64,000 nucleotides of DNA from Streptomyces albiflavescens (GCF_014645835.1 NZ_BMMM01000013.1:64010-128009), one strand, 5' to 3'; shown: positions 1 to 8,728, counted from the stretch's first letter. Made by a program: numbers and translations. Notes: generated from the sequence alone by a model not told the origin.

Positions 1-983
1 ACGGTCTCGTTCTTGGCGAGCACAGTGCCGCAGTGCCAGTGGGAGGTGGAGCCCGAACGGCAGATGGACGCACCGACAGGAGCCTCCGCCGATCCGCGGA
101 CGAGCTGGTCGGAGACGGTCCCCCAGCCCAGGACGACCGGCACGGTCCACCAGCCGCTGCCGACGTTGACCCACGCGTAGTCGTTGTCGGGGAAGGAGGA
201 ACCCTGGAAGTTGCCGATGTAGCTGTGGTCCCAGCCGCTCACGCCGGCTCCGGGCTGTCCGCAGTGTCCGGCGGTGACGAAGCCCCCGTACACGGAGAAG
301 CCGATGGAGCAGCGGACGTTGCCCGTGTAGTAGGGGTCTCCGCCCACTGTTCCGGCGGCGAGAGTGCGTGGCGCCTGCCGTGTCTCTTGGACGATCACCG
401 GTCCGGCCTGGCGAGCGCGCCCCAGAAACGTCCGGACATCGTTGTCATTCTGTCGTGCGCCGACCACGCTGACGACGACCGAGTTGCTCTTGGGATCGAC
501 ATGCCAGCCACTGACGCTTCGCGGGGCGTCGAGGGTGTCGATCCTCGCCATGGCGGCGTCGAGCTGTCGTTCGGTGTGCTCCACAAGAGCGACCCGGGCG
601 CCCGTGGCCTCAACGGCCCTCTTCTGCGCACTGTCGGCGATCGCGACGGTGAGTCGGCCGCTGTCCGCCTCGAACCATGAGCCACCGTACGAGCCTCCCG
701 CGGCACGGCGGGCGGCTCGCTCGACGGCGCGCGCCGTCGACTCGGCCTTGAGCCGGGCGGTGGCCTGGCTGTTCGACAGGCCAAGATCCCGCTCCATGGC
801 GGTGATCAGGGCCGAGGATCCCAGCGCACCAGTCGCGGAGGAGGACGTGGCGGCGGGGGCGTCGGCCGCGGACGCTTGGGTCGTCAGGGCGGCGGCCACG
901 GTGCTCACCAGCAAGGCCGCGGACAAGCCGACCCGCAGAACAGTCTTGCGTCTCAAGGGAGTTGCCTTTCGTCGTTCCGTCAT
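1..983 (-). CDS. Streptogrisin/alpha-lytic-type secreted serine protease (3' end beyond window)
   Basis: The ATG at 983 opens at least 327 codons running off the left edge. Residues 1-40 form a Sec-type signal peptide (basic MTERRK start, hydrophobic core, Ala-rich cleavage region). About 150 residues of alpha-lytic-type propeptide follow, then the mature chymotrypsin-fold domain. The catalytic His lies in FVTAGHCGQ and the catalytic Asp in DNDYAWV. The conserved segment GWWTVPVVLGWG and a Cys pair around SGSTSHWHCG are visible. The Ser-containing GDSGG segment must lie beyond base 1, so activity cannot be judged. Family S1 enzymes of this kind are secreted as zymogens and degrade extracellular protein. 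A perfect palindrome lies 24 bp upstream of the start, which suggests repressor control. Confidence 0.93.
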   Translation of the reverse strand, partial: MTERRKATPLRRKTVLRVGLSAALLVSTVAAALTTQASAADAPAATSSSATGALGSSALITAMERDLGLSNSQATARLKAESTARAVERAARRAAGGSYGGSWFEADSGRLTVAIADSAQKRAVEATGARVALVEHTERQLDAAMARIDTLDAPRSVSGWHVDPKSNSVVVSVVGARQNDNDVRTFLGRARQAGPVIVQETRQAPRTLAAGTVGGDPYYTGNVRCSIGFSVYGGFVTAGHCGQPGAGVSGWDHSYIGNFQGSSFPDNDYAWVNVGSGWWTVPVVLGWGTVSDQLVRGSAEAPVGASICRSGSTSHWHCGTVLAKNET

Positions 984-1006
984 GGGGGAGTGGAGCGGAA
1001 GGGCAG

Positions 1007-1020
1007 TGAGAGCGCTCTCA
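1007..1020. promoter_or_regulatory. CebR-like palindromic operator TGAGAGCGCTCTCA
   Basis: This is a perfect 14-bp palindrome just upstream of the protease start. It differs at one position per half from the TGGGAGCGCTCCCA sites bound by LacI-family CebR/CelR repressors of cello-oligosaccharide genes in actinobacteria. A 13/14 copy lies before the GH64 glucanase at 20125. LacI-family binding is inferred from the sequence. Confidence 0.6.
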
Positions 1021-1236
1021 CGCGTGTGCGTCGATGAGGTTAGTCACGGATCATGAGCAGGTCCATGCCAATGCAAGCCATTGCTCGACCCGCGGCTACT
1101 GGTGAAGAGGCAGTGTTCAAACGCTGCGCTATTCGACGTGCGTGGTTGGTGCTGGGACTGATGGACTGCGCGCAAGGCTCCAGGGTTCTCACAAACTGAG
1201 GTGCGTTGGGCGGTGCCGTCCGCGCACACTCCACGC

Positions 1237-2082
1237 ATGGGTGCTGACAGCGCCGTATCGCTTCAGGAGAAGGCTCTGCAGCATGTCGCAGGGTCGTGCG
1301 AGGGAGAGCCGCTCGCTCGTGACCTACGGGTGACGATGCACTTCCATCCCGATCGTTCCGCAGGGGACCGTCTGATCCTGGCCCAGATGGCAGAAGACGG
1401 CGTCTGTCGGTCACAGTTCGCGACAGGCGCGGGCAACGGTGGGCTGACTGCTCACCCTGGTGGTGACCGATGGCGTTGGGAGAGCCGTATTTTTGGCGGC
1501 GCGTACGATGACGCCTCAGTTGATCAGCGCCCTGTATACGGTGCGTTGAACTATCGTCGTGATCCGATCGGTGGTGCGCCGCGGTTCGGCTCCTCGTACT
1601 TCAGACTCAACACCGAGGCCCTCAGGCGCACCACATTCTGCTACCCCGACAGTTCTACTGAGCCTTCCGACTTCGGCATAGCCGACCGCTGCTCGCTCAT
1701 CGAGCTTGCCGAGGCGGACAATCTGGACGCTTTGGATGATCACGTCGAGGCGCAGATCCATGGACCGCTCAGGTTCGACTGTGACGTAGAGGCGCTGGTG
1801 TTGGATCCCAGCTATCGCGGCACAGACGTCGAAAACGCAGCCGGCCGTCTTCCATGCCCAATCGAATGGCATCCCGGTTTTCGGCTCAGCGTGGCTGAAC
1901 TGCGACGTCACTCGAGCTACCGCGGACAGGAATACGTTGATTTGGGTGCTGAAATCGCCGTTGATTGCTGGCTCAATCCCAAGATTATCGGGGATGCCGC
2001 CCGCACGGGCCGATACGGCCTTCAGGATCTCAAGAAGGTCTGGCGCTGCCTCGCCCGCTTCGGGGAACGCACCACCTGCTGA
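1237..2082 (+). CDS. DUF3626 domain protein
   Basis: This 281-codon gene matches the DUF3626 family across its length. Recognisable stretches include FHPDR near residue 35, SQFATGAGNGGLTAHPGG, DRWRWESRIFGGAYD, YGALNYRRDPIGGAPRFGSS and a C-terminal DLKKVWRCLARFG. No signal peptide or membrane segment is visible, so it is probably cytosolic. The function of the family is unknown. The ATG at 1237 was preferred over an in-frame GTG at 1201; neither has a clear ribosome-binding site. The gene stands alone beside remnants of mobile DNA, and family members are patchily distributed, which would suit horizontal gain (inference). Third-position GC is slightly lower than in neighbouring genes. Confidence 0.8.
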   Translation: MGADSAVSLQEKALQHVAGSCEGEPLARDLRVTMHFHPDRSAGDRLILAQMAEDGVCRSQFATGAGNGGLTAHPGGDRWRWESRIFGGAYDDASVDQRPVYGALNYRRDPIGGAPRFGSSYFRLNTEALRRTTFCYPDSSTEPSDFGIADRCSLIELAEADNLDALDDHVEAQIHGPLRFDCDVEALVLDPSYRGTDVENAAGRLPCPIEWHPGFRLSVAELRRHSSYRGQEYVDLGAEIAVDCWLNPKIIGDAARTGRYGLQDLKKVWRCLARFGERTTC

Positions 2083-2448
2083 CGAGGAAGCGTCACCTTG
2101 GGGCCGCCCCCTACCGGGTGGCTGTTGAGGCCCCACCTGATAGGGCGTCATTCTGCAGCTCTGAGGGTTGCGAGGTAGCCGGCCCAGCTGTCCTGGGCAG
2201 TGCCGCCCACGCATTCGCGGTGTTCCTGTGGACGCCGAAGGGGTCGCTGATGATGATCGGCGGTAGGTCCCCGGCCCTACCGAACAAGGCCGTGTCAGCG
2301 CCACGGTCAACCTGACGCGGGGCTGCACCCGCGAACCTCCTACCAGGCCAAACGGCGCTGTCGTCACCGTACGCAATGTTGCATTTGATGCAAGTCAGCG
2401 CGTTTTCGGCCAGAGCTTCGGCATAGTCGCATGATGTCCGGTTCGTGA
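2083..2448. other. Intergenic stretch without a supported gene
   Basis: About 366 bp separate DUF3626 from the transposase remnant. Open frames here have poor codon bias and no recognisable motif. No tRNA fold or hairpin terminator was seen. Confidence 0.5.
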
Positions 2449-2661
2449 TCACGTGAGACCGAATAGTGCGAGTGGGCGTTTCGGGTCGCGGGAGTTGGCG
2501 CGGAAGGCAGCGGCGATGTTGTGGGTGCCGGCGATGCGTAAGGCGCCGATGGCGAAGTTGCTCCAGGCCGCCATGGTGCGGGGCGCGCTGCGAGTCCGAA
2601 CCTGTGAGGCGTCCTCGGCGAACGTGGTGTCCCTCACGTGGTGCAGGGCCTCGATCTGCCA
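2449..2661 (-). pseudogene. ISAs1-family transposase, C-terminal remnant
   Basis: Only the last 70 codons of an ISAs1-type transposase survive. The sequence reads WQIEALHHVRDTTFAED, then RTRSAPRTMAAWSNFAIGAL, NIAAAFRANSRDPKRPLAL and a stop at 2449. In intact enzymes this block follows the catalytic DDE domain and holds the last acidic residue in the HxVRDxTFxED context. The upstream two thirds of the gene is absent and is replaced at the Trp codon near 2661 by integrase sequence in other frames. No terminal inverted repeats were recognised. Confidence 0.75.
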
Positions 2662-2888
2662 AGCGCCGCGGCGTCGATGTCTCGGAAGGGGCAGGTCGCC
2701 CAGGGCCGGAAGCGAGGGCTCGTCGGTCCGGCTCGGCCACCAGTGGTCGACGATGTGGTCCGTGAGGGAGATTTCGCCGTCGCGTGGGTCGACGAACTCG
2801 CCACGCTTGGCGTCTTCGCTCGTATCGAACGAGCGGTCCTGGACTCCAGGGGTCCCTTTGAACCGGTAGCGCGTAACCGGCCAATGTG
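2662..2888 (-). pseudogene. Phage-type tyrosine integrase, N-terminal remnant
   Basis: In one minus-strand frame the sequence reads RYRFKGTPGVQDRSFDT, KRGEFVDPRDGEISLTDHI and HWWPSRTDEPS, then LPALGDLP. This is typical of the N-terminal SAM-like DNA-binding part of actinobacterial phage or ICE integrases. The characteristic continuation FRDIDAAAL is present but in a second frame, so a frameshift lies near 2690. The catalytic Arg/His/Tyr domain is missing because the ISAs1 remnant begins directly after. The fragment marks an old integration event. Confidence 0.65.
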
Positions 2889-3120
2889 AGGTCCTCCCGA
2901 CGGTGTGCTGATCACGAGCTGGTTGTGATCAGGACCCGATCATCCTGGCATGCCCCCGCCATCAACGTCTTGCTCACGACAGCCCGCGTCGGGCGACGCC
3001 CGGTGGACCCCCTTCACACGGACGGCCCAGGGAGCGGGCCGGGCACATGCGGCCGGGCGGGAGCTGTGGAAGCGTCACGAGCAACCGATCCCATTCCCCG
3101 CTGCTCATGAAGGGCCGACG

Positions 3121-3870
3121 GTGGTTGCTGCGGTTGCCGAGACGGAAGCTCGACTCGCGCTGTCCTGGGGGGAATTCCGCCTCGGCCAGTACCTGGGGCT
3201 GATCCTGATCGCAGTGGGGACGCTGGTCGGCGCATGGCTGGGGCGCCGGTGGTCACACCGCTCGACGATGCTGCTCGGCGCCGCGTCCGGGGTGCTGCTG
3301 GCGGTGGCCGGCGCCGACATCGTGCCGCACGCCCTGCACGAGGCGGAGGAGCAGGACCTCACGGGCTGGATCGTGCCGGTCGTCGTCGTCGCGGCCTTCG
3401 CTCTCGCCTCGGCGGCGCACGTCCTGCGCAGACAGGGTGAGCCGGGGCGGCTTCTGGGCGCCGGAACGGCCGTCGCCCTTGTGCTGCACCGGCTGGTCGA
3501 GGGCATGACGGTGGCTCTGCTGGCCTCGGTTCCCGTGGTGGCGGCGCTGACCGTGCACTCCGTCAGCGAGGGACTCGCGTTGACGGCGGTCCTCGACGCG
3601 CGCGGCCGAAGGCCCTTGACGCCGTGGCTGGTCGCCGTCTGCGTGAGCCCGCTCGTGGGCGGCTGGATCACCCTGGTGGCACCCGTGCCGGAGTGGACGC
3701 ACGTGCTGCTGCTCGCCGTCGTCGCGGGCGTGCTGTTGCGGAACGCGGGCACCGCCCTGGCCCTGGCCCGGCGCCGGCACCTGGCCGGGGCGCTGCCGGC
3801 AGCGCCCGTGCTGCTCGCGCTCGGCTCGGCTGCCGCCGTCACCACGGCGGCCGTGCTGGTCCTGCGCTGA
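3121..3870 (+). CDS. ZIP-family divalent metal transporter
   Basis: The protein has about eight hydrophobic segments and the two ZIP signature helices: HRLVEGM near residue 123 and HSVSEGLALTA near residue 146. Their His and Glu residues form the metal site in this family. ZIP proteins carry zinc, iron or manganese into the cytoplasm. The open frame begins at 2950, but its first 57 codons are Pro/Ser/Arg-rich and unlike a ZIP N-terminus. The GTG at 3121 (249 aa) is therefore preferred, although its ribosome-binding site is weak. Family members normally have seven or eight helices, so this looks complete. It stands alone; substrate is unknown. Confidence 0.75.
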   Translation: MVAAVAETEARLALSWGEFRLGQYLGLILIAVGTLVGAWLGRRWSHRSTMLLGAASGVLLAVAGADIVPHALHEAEEQDLTGWIVPVVVVAAFALASAAHVLRRQGEPGRLLGAGTAVALVLHRLVEGMTVALLASVPVVAALTVHSVSEGLALTAVLDARGRRPLTPWLVAVCVSPLVGGWITLVAPVPEWTHVLLLAVVAGVLLRNAGTALALARRRHLAGALPAAPVLLALGSAAAVTTAAVLVLR

Positions 3871-4061
3871 CCGCGCCGATCGTGCCGGCCGCGCGCCGTT
3901 GAGTTGCAGGTCCGTGACCCGATGCGATGCTGGAGGTGGTTACCCCACTCGGGGTATGCGCGGCACGCCCCTCATCCGCTGCCGCGCCCTCCCACCCGCG
4001 CCTCGGTCAAAGCCGAGTGGCGCGCGGTGGCAGCCACCCTCCCCACCGGAAGGGCAGAACC

Positions 4062-5543
4062 ATGGCCCAAGCGGCTCGAGTACGTCGTGATACGACGAAA
4101 ATGACAGATTCCTGGGACCCCCACCTTCTCTGGTACGCCCGAGCGGTACGGCGGATGCAGGGCAGGCCGGAATCGGAGCCGACCAGCTGGCTCTGGCAGG
4201 CCAACATCCACGGCGAGAAAGCGGAAAACCCCGGCCCCAACCCGGAATGGAACAACTGTCCGCACGGTGGCTGGTTCTTCCTGCCCTGGCACCGCGCCTA
4301 CATCCTCTGCTTCGAGGAGATCGTGCGCGATGTCATCCAGAACGAGCTGGACGGACCCGACGACTGGGCACTGCCGTACTGGAACTACACCCGGGTGACG
4401 AACGGCGACCCGGACAGCCCGGAATCCCTGGAATGCCGTCGCCTGCCGAGCGCGTTCCGCAGCCCGGTCTGGCCCGACGAGGAGGGCGACAACCCGCTGT
4501 TCCTGGCCGAGCCCGATCGCAGCCCGGGTGCCGCCCTGGGAGCTCCCATCGGGTGGACCGAGGTCAACCCGTACAAGGCCATGCAGGCACCGCGCTTCAC
4601 CGGCGTGACGCAGTTCGGCAGCGAGTACACCGACAGCCATCTGCTCCACAGCAACGGGCAGTCCGGTCTGCTGGAAATGCAGCCGCACAACCTCATCCAC
4701 GGTTACGTGGGAGGGGTGATGTCGCAGTTCTTCTCGCCCCGGGACCCCATCTTCTGGCTGCACCACGCCAACATTGACCGTCTCTGGGCCGCTTGGATCG
4801 CGAGCAACTCCGGGCACAAGAACCCGACGGACGCGGACTGGCTCGGCTTCACCCACACCTTCCGCAACGCGCAGGGCAACCAGGTCAGGTTCAAGTCCGA
4901 AGACCTTCAGTCCGAGGAGGCGCTCGGGTACGTCTACGAGTCGCTGACGGACGGAGTCGGGCTGAAGCCGCCCGAGCGGTTGGTCGCCATGCTGGCGGCC
5001 GGAGTCGACCCCCCGCCGCAGCAGGTGGCGGCCACCTCGGGCCCGACCGACCTGGGCCCGGACGCTCTCGCCGTCCCGCTGACCCCTGAGCCCAGTGCCC
5101 GCGCCGAGGCCCTGCCCGAGGCCGCCTCACCGCAGACGCCGAACCGCGCCATCCTCACCATGGACGACGTACGCGCCGACGCGCCGCCCCAGACGAACTA
5201 CCGCGTCTTCGTCGGCGCCCGCCCCGACCACGAAGAGGACCTCGACCCGGAGGGCCCGTACTTCATCGGCCACGTTCACTTCTTCGGCGCGGTCGGCGAC
5301 AACACCCACCATCACGGTGGTGGAGGGCTCACCTTCAAGTTCGACATCACCGAGCACCTCACCGAGCTGCGCCAGCTGGGCGTGTGGGACGGCGAGGGCA
5401 TTCCGCTGGTCGTGGTGACACCGGCCCCGCTCGGCCCGCCGCCGCCCGACGCCGGGGAGGAGGCACGCGCTCTCGCGGCCGTGCCGACGCCACCGCCCGG
5501 CTCGCGTCCCCGCATCGGCAGCATCTCCCTGAGCACCACCTGA
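4062..5543 (+). CDS. Tyrosinase / polyphenol oxidase (type 3 copper), long form
   Basis: This 493-aa oxidase should hydroxylate or oxidise phenols to quinones at a dinuclear copper site. The CuA region reads CPHGGWFFLPWHRAYILCFEE, with a Cys two residues before the second His. The CuB region has EMQPHNLIHGYVGG and FWLHHANIDRLWAAW. A beta-rich C-terminal domain of about 110 residues (NYRVFVGARP, YFIGHVHFFGA, FKFDI) resembles the shielding domain of plant polyphenol oxidases. The protein is about twice as long as MelC2-type Streptomyces tyrosinases, and no MelC1-like copper chaperone is adjacent. GGAAGGG sits 6-7 bp before the ATG. No signal peptide is visible. A small gene follows 19 bp downstream. 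Confidence 0.9.
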   Translation: MAQAARVRRDTTKMTDSWDPHLLWYARAVRRMQGRPESEPTSWLWQANIHGEKAENPGPNPEWNNCPHGGWFFLPWHRAYILCFEEIVRDVIQNELDGPDDWALPYWNYTRVTNGDPDSPESLECRRLPSAFRSPVWPDEEGDNPLFLAEPDRSPGAALGAPIGWTEVNPYKAMQAPRFTGVTQFGSEYTDSHLLHSNGQSGLLEMQPHNLIHGYVGGVMSQFFSPRDPIFWLHHANIDRLWAAWIASNSGHKNPTDADWLGFTHTFRNAQGNQVRFKSEDLQSEEALGYVYESLTDGVGLKPPERLVAMLAAGVDPPPQQVAATSGPTDLGPDALAVPLTPEPSARAEALPEAASPQTPNRAILTMDDVRADAPPQTNYRVFVGARPDHEEDLDPEGPYFIGHVHFFGAVGDNTHHHGGGGLTFKFDITEHLTELRQLGVWDGEGIPLVVVTPAPLGPPPPDAGEEARALAAVPTPPPGSRPRIGSISLSTT

Positions 5544-5562
5544 CCGAGGCACGGAGGCCGGA

Positions 5563-5997
5563 ATGGACACAGCAGACCTGGCCGGAACCTACACCTACCG
5601 GAGCTTCCTCAACTGGCCCGAGCCGGTGGACGACTTCAACCGGCTGCGGTTCGCCCAGCTGGAGCTGAGGCTGTCGGTGGAGCCCGGCGGGGCGATCAGC
5701 GGAGCGCTGGTCTTCTCCGACGCACCCGACGACTTCCTCGCGATGGACATCACCGGGAAGACCACGAACGGGTCCCTCGTGCACTTCACCCTGACCGGCA
5801 AAGGACAGCCGGACACGCCCATCTCGGACTTCCACTACGAGTACGACGGCATCATCCTCCCGCACTGGCCGACGGGGGTGAACCAGCGGCAGACCCTGGC
5901 CGGGACCGTGTTGCGCGCGGCGGACCACGGCAGCGGTCCCGACCTGGCACCGGCCGGCCAGACAGCCAGCTTCCTCGCGGTCAAGCGGGGCGGCTGA
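5563..5997 (+). CDS. Small protein linked to the tyrosinase
   Basis: The 144-aa product begins MDTADLAGTYTYRSFLN and alternates short hydrophobic and polar stretches, suggesting a compact beta-barrel, perhaps lipocalin-like. It lacks a signal peptide, membrane segment or catalytic motif I recognise. It starts 19 bp after the tyrosinase stop with GGAGGCCGG upstream, and a strong terminator follows, so the two genes form a two-gene operon. A role in copper loading, substrate binding or shielding of the oxidase is inferred only from position. Confidence 0.7.
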   Translation: MDTADLAGTYTYRSFLNWPEPVDDFNRLRFAQLELRLSVEPGGAISGALVFSDAPDDFLAMDITGKTTNGSLVHFTLTGKGQPDTPISDFHYEYDGIILPHWPTGVNQRQTLAGTVLRAADHGSGPDLAPAGQTASFLAVKRGG

Positions 5998-6009
5998 TCC
6001 CGCACGCAC

Positions 6010-6049
6010 GGGCGCCGGCGGCGGACGAAAGGATCCGCCGCCGGCGCCC
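6010..6049 (+). terminator. Strong hairpin after the tyrosinase operon
   Basis: A perfect 16-bp stem (6010-6025 pairing with 6034-6049) encloses an 8-base loop, cgaaagga. It begins 12 bp after the stop codon. There is no U tract, as is common for actinobacterial hairpin terminators. Confidence 0.8.
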
Positions 6050-6466
6050 CGCCCTGTCTGGGGGAGTTGATCAGGTCGCACGGCGGGACCGACACGGGGT
6101 AGGGGCGTCAGCGCCGCGAGGGCCGTAAAGGCGGCCCGAGGCACCGTGCGCTCCGCCATGGGCGCAGTGGCACAGGGCCCCCTCAACCGCCTGTTCGTGC
6201 TCAACGTGCCGAACGGCAACGGCGGCACGGCCGAACCCCAGATGTCGGGCAGATGCGCCTCCGTGCGGCCCAGCATGAAGGTGGCACGGTCGGTGCGGTA
6301 CTGACCCCGCGAAGCCACGCTCCGCATGCACAACTCCCCCCACCGGCGCAGAATAAGAAGCATGGGACTTGTCCGGCCCGCGTGAACACACGGCCCCCGC
6401 TCCGAGTCCCCGGCGCAGGGGACTCGTGACTCTCCTCAAACAGCCCTCTAAGAAGGAGGGACCCTT
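6050..6466. other. Intergenic region upstream of the M4 protease
   Basis: About 417 bp carry no convincing gene. A 48-codon frame starting at the ATG at 6159 has no ribosome-binding site or recognised motif. The promoter of the downstream protease must lie here, but no clear -35/-10 pair was identified. Confidence 0.45.
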
Positions 6467-7501
6467 ATGCGCCCCGCCTGCGGCATCCTCCCGCCGTACA
6501 TCCTCGAAAAGCTGGCCGAGGCGGCGGACCATCCCGACGCCCGCGAGGCCGCCCGGGAAACGCTCGCCGTTGCCGCCGACTTCCGGCAGAACCGGATCGA
6601 CACGCCGAGCCTGGCGGCACCCGTCCCGACCACGCAGTTCGTCCTGACGCGGACAATCTACGACACCAACAACAGCATGGCGCTACCCGGCAACGTGGTC
6701 AGGGGAGAAGGCGACGTCCCCACGCTGGACGGCACTGTCAACCGTGCCTACGAAAGCCTCGGTCTCACCTTCACGTTCTTTCAGAACGTCTACGGGCGCC
6801 ACTCCATCGACGACGCCAACCTGCCGCTGGACGCGACGGTTCACTATCGTCGCCGGTTCAACAACGCCCTCTGGGACAGCAGCCAAATGATCTTCGGAGA
6901 CGGTGACGGTCGCGTCTTCAACGACTTCACCCTCTCCCACGACATCATCGCCCACGAACTCTCGCACGGGGTCACGCAGTACACCGCCGGCTTCGTCTAC
7001 CAGGACGAGTCGGGCGCCCTCAACGAGTCGGTCTCGGATGTCTTCGGCTCGCTCGTGAAGCAGTACGCGCGGCAGCAGACGGCCGATCAGGCCGATTGGC
7101 TGATCGGGGCGGGCCTGTTCACCCCGGCGGTGCGCGGCCAGGCCCTGCGGTCCATGAAGGACCCAGGTTCGGCGTTCGACGACCCACAGATGGGCGGCAA
7201 GGACAAACAGCCGAAGCACATGAGCGGCTATATCCGCACCACGCTCGACAACGGCGGCGTCCACGACAACTCCGGCATCCCCAACCAAGCCTTCTACCTG
7301 ACCGCGACCGCCATCGGCGGCTTCGCCTGGGAGAAGGCGGGACGCATCTGGTACGAGACGATGACCTCCGGGCAGCTCTCCGAGAACTGCACCTTCCAGG
7401 AGTTCGCGGATGCCACGGCGAACACAGCGAAGCGGCTCTACAACTCGGGGAGTGAGCTGACGGCGGTGGAAGACGCTTGGCGGGCCGTCGGCGTGCTGTG
7501 A
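6467..7501 (+). CDS. Protealysin-like M4 zinc metalloprotease
   Basis: This 344-aa protease has no signal peptide. Its short N-terminal propeptide begins CGILPPYILEKLAE, the PPY-type motif of protealysin precursors. Zinc ligands and catalytic Glu are in HDIIAHELSHGVTQY, and the third ligand is in NESVSDVFGSL. The substrate-site motif GGVHDNSGIPNQAFY contains the transition-state His. The length matches short-propeptide M4 enzymes. AAGGAGGG lies 8 bp before the ATG. An emfourin-like inhibitor follows 11 bp after the stop, so protease and inhibitor are co-expressed. Relatives accumulate in the cytoplasm or leave the cell without a classical signal; the location here is not known. Confidence 0.93.
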   Translation: MRPACGILPPYILEKLAEAADHPDAREAARETLAVAADFRQNRIDTPSLAAPVPTTQFVLTRTIYDTNNSMALPGNVVRGEGDVPTLDGTVNRAYESLGLTFTFFQNVYGRHSIDDANLPLDATVHYRRRFNNALWDSSQMIFGDGDGRVFNDFTLSHDIIAHELSHGVTQYTAGFVYQDESGALNESVSDVFGSLVKQYARQQTADQADWLIGAGLFTPAVRGQALRSMKDPGSAFDDPQMGGKDKQPKHMSGYIRTTLDNGGVHDNSGIPNQAFYLTATAIGGFAWEKAGRIWYETMTSGQLSENCTFQEFADATANTAKRLYNSGSELTAVEDAWRAVGVL

Positions 7502-7512
7502 GCCCCCACGCC

Positions 7513-7788
7513 ATGCGCATCCGGCTGGTCAGAAGCGGTGGCCTGCTCGGCATGCCCCGCCGGGCCGACGTGGACACCTTCGGACGGCCCGACGGGGCGG
7601 AGCTGGAACGGCTCGCGCACGAGGTCCTCGCCGAGCCGGACAACCGGCCCCCGGCCGGGCCGGGCGTGCCCGACGCCTACCACTACACGCTGACCGTGGA
7701 CGACCAGCCCCCGCTCGAGTTCACCGACCCTGGACTGACCGAGGGTCAGCTCCAGCTGGTCGAGCGGGTGCTCGGGGAGGGCTTCTGA
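7513..7788 (+). CDS. Emfourin-like inhibitor of the M4 protease
   Basis: The 91-aa product begins MRIRLVRSGGLLGM and ends LTEGQLQLVERVLGEGF. This is the pattern of emfourins, small protein inhibitors encoded beside protealysin-like proteases. Typical features are the SGG segment near the N-terminus, a central DAYHYTLTVDD strand pair and an acidic C-terminal helix. It lacks a signal peptide, in keeping with its cognate protease. Pairing in one operon suggests it holds the protease inactive inside the producing cell. The start was placed at the ATG at 7513 because upstream in-frame codons overlap the protease gene. Confidence 0.85.
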   Translation: MRIRLVRSGGLLGMPRRADVDTFGRPDGAELERLAHEVLAEPDNRPPAGPGVPDAYHYTLTVDDQPPLEFTDPGLTEGQLQLVERVLGEGF

Positions 7789-7875
7789 GTCGAGTAGCCC
7801 ATCACCTTCTCCTGGGTACGGGTACTCACGAGTTGGTGCGTGAGAGCGGGTGGGCATGCGCTCGTGGTGAGGGGC

Positions 7876-8292
7876 ATGGTCGATCGGTCGGTGTTGACGC
7901 ATCCGTTGTTCACAGGCGTTTCCATGGCGCATCTGGCGGCGCTGGTTGAGGAGTTGGCCAGCCCGTGGACCGCTGTCGAAGAGGGCCGGGGCTTCCAGGC
8001 CCGGGGCGGGATGAGGAAACGGGCGCCGAGTGCGGGTGCCCGGTACCGGTTGGTGTACGTGGACCGGTTGATCGCCACACTGATCCATCTGCGTCACGAC
8101 CTGCCTCACGCTGTGTTGGCGATGTTGTTCGGCGTGGATCGGTCGACCGTCACGCGTGGCATCGGCGAGGTCCGGAAGCTGCTTGCCGACAGGGGCTGTG
8201 CAGTGCCCGACCGTCCCCCTGCGGCTTCGGACGCTGGAAGACGTGTTCGCCTACGCCCAGGCCGAGGGTGTCGAGTTGCGGCTGGATGCCGC
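7876..8292 (+). pseudogene. IS5-type transposase, 5' remnant with frameshift
   Basis: The frame reads RLVYVDRLIATLIHLRHDLP, then LAMLFGVDRSTVTRGIGEVR, the helix-turn-helix region of IS5-type transposases in actinobacteria. After VPDRP near base 8213 the homology moves to another frame as LRLRTLEDVFAYAQAEGVEL, so one base has been lost. Homology stops near 8292, before the DDE catalytic domain. Terminal inverted repeats were not found. The element is inactive. Confidence 0.8.
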
Positions 8293-8506
8293 CGGCCTTC
8301 CGCGCTGGAAGGGCGGGGGTTCGCGGTGGGGAGGTCAAGTTCGTAGGTTGCGATCGTTGACCAGGAAGGTGCAGTGCAGGTCAATCGGAATCTACTCAAC
8401 AGGGTCGGGACGGCGCTGCGGGTGATCGGCGATCCACGTCCATGCGGTCCACGTGCCATGTCACGGCCGGTGGTACCAGGCGTTTTCACGCCCGCCCCGG
8501 GCCACG

Positions 8507-8728
8507 TCATCCGCCCGCGGCGTCCTCGGCCTCCCAGCGCAGCAGGTCCCCCGGCTGGCACTTGAGCACCTCGCAGAGGGCGGCGAGCGTCGCGAAGCGC
8601 ACCGCCTTGGCGCGGCCGTTCTTGAGTACCGCCAGGTTGGCGGGCGTGATCCCCACGCGGTCCGCGAGCTCGCCCACGGACATCTTCCGCCTGGCCAGCA
8701 TCACGTCGATGTCGACGGCGATCGGCAT
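8507..8728 (-). CDS. Small Xre-family helix-turn-helix regulator
   Basis: The 73-aa protein is almost entirely one Cro/CI-type HTH domain. MSVGELADRVGIT and NLAVLKNGRAKAVRFATL give the two central helices, and CEVLKCQPGDLLRW is the typical last helix of YozG-like regulators. Its ATG overlaps the stop of the upstream DUF2975 gene in an ATGA arrangement, so the two are translationally coupled. Such pairs are usually autoregulated. The palindrome at 9246, upstream of the pair, is the obvious candidate binding site. The DNA-binding role is certain from the fold; the target is inferred. Confidence 0.85.
   Translation of the reverse strand: MPIAVDIDVMLARRKMSVGELADRVGITPANLAVLKNGRAKAVRFATLAALCEVLKCQPGDLLRWEAEDAAGG

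Noticed and set aside
6159..6304. 48-codon plus-strand frame before the M4 protease
   Set aside because: There is no ribosome-binding site, no recognised motif and no conservation evidence. It was left as intergenic.
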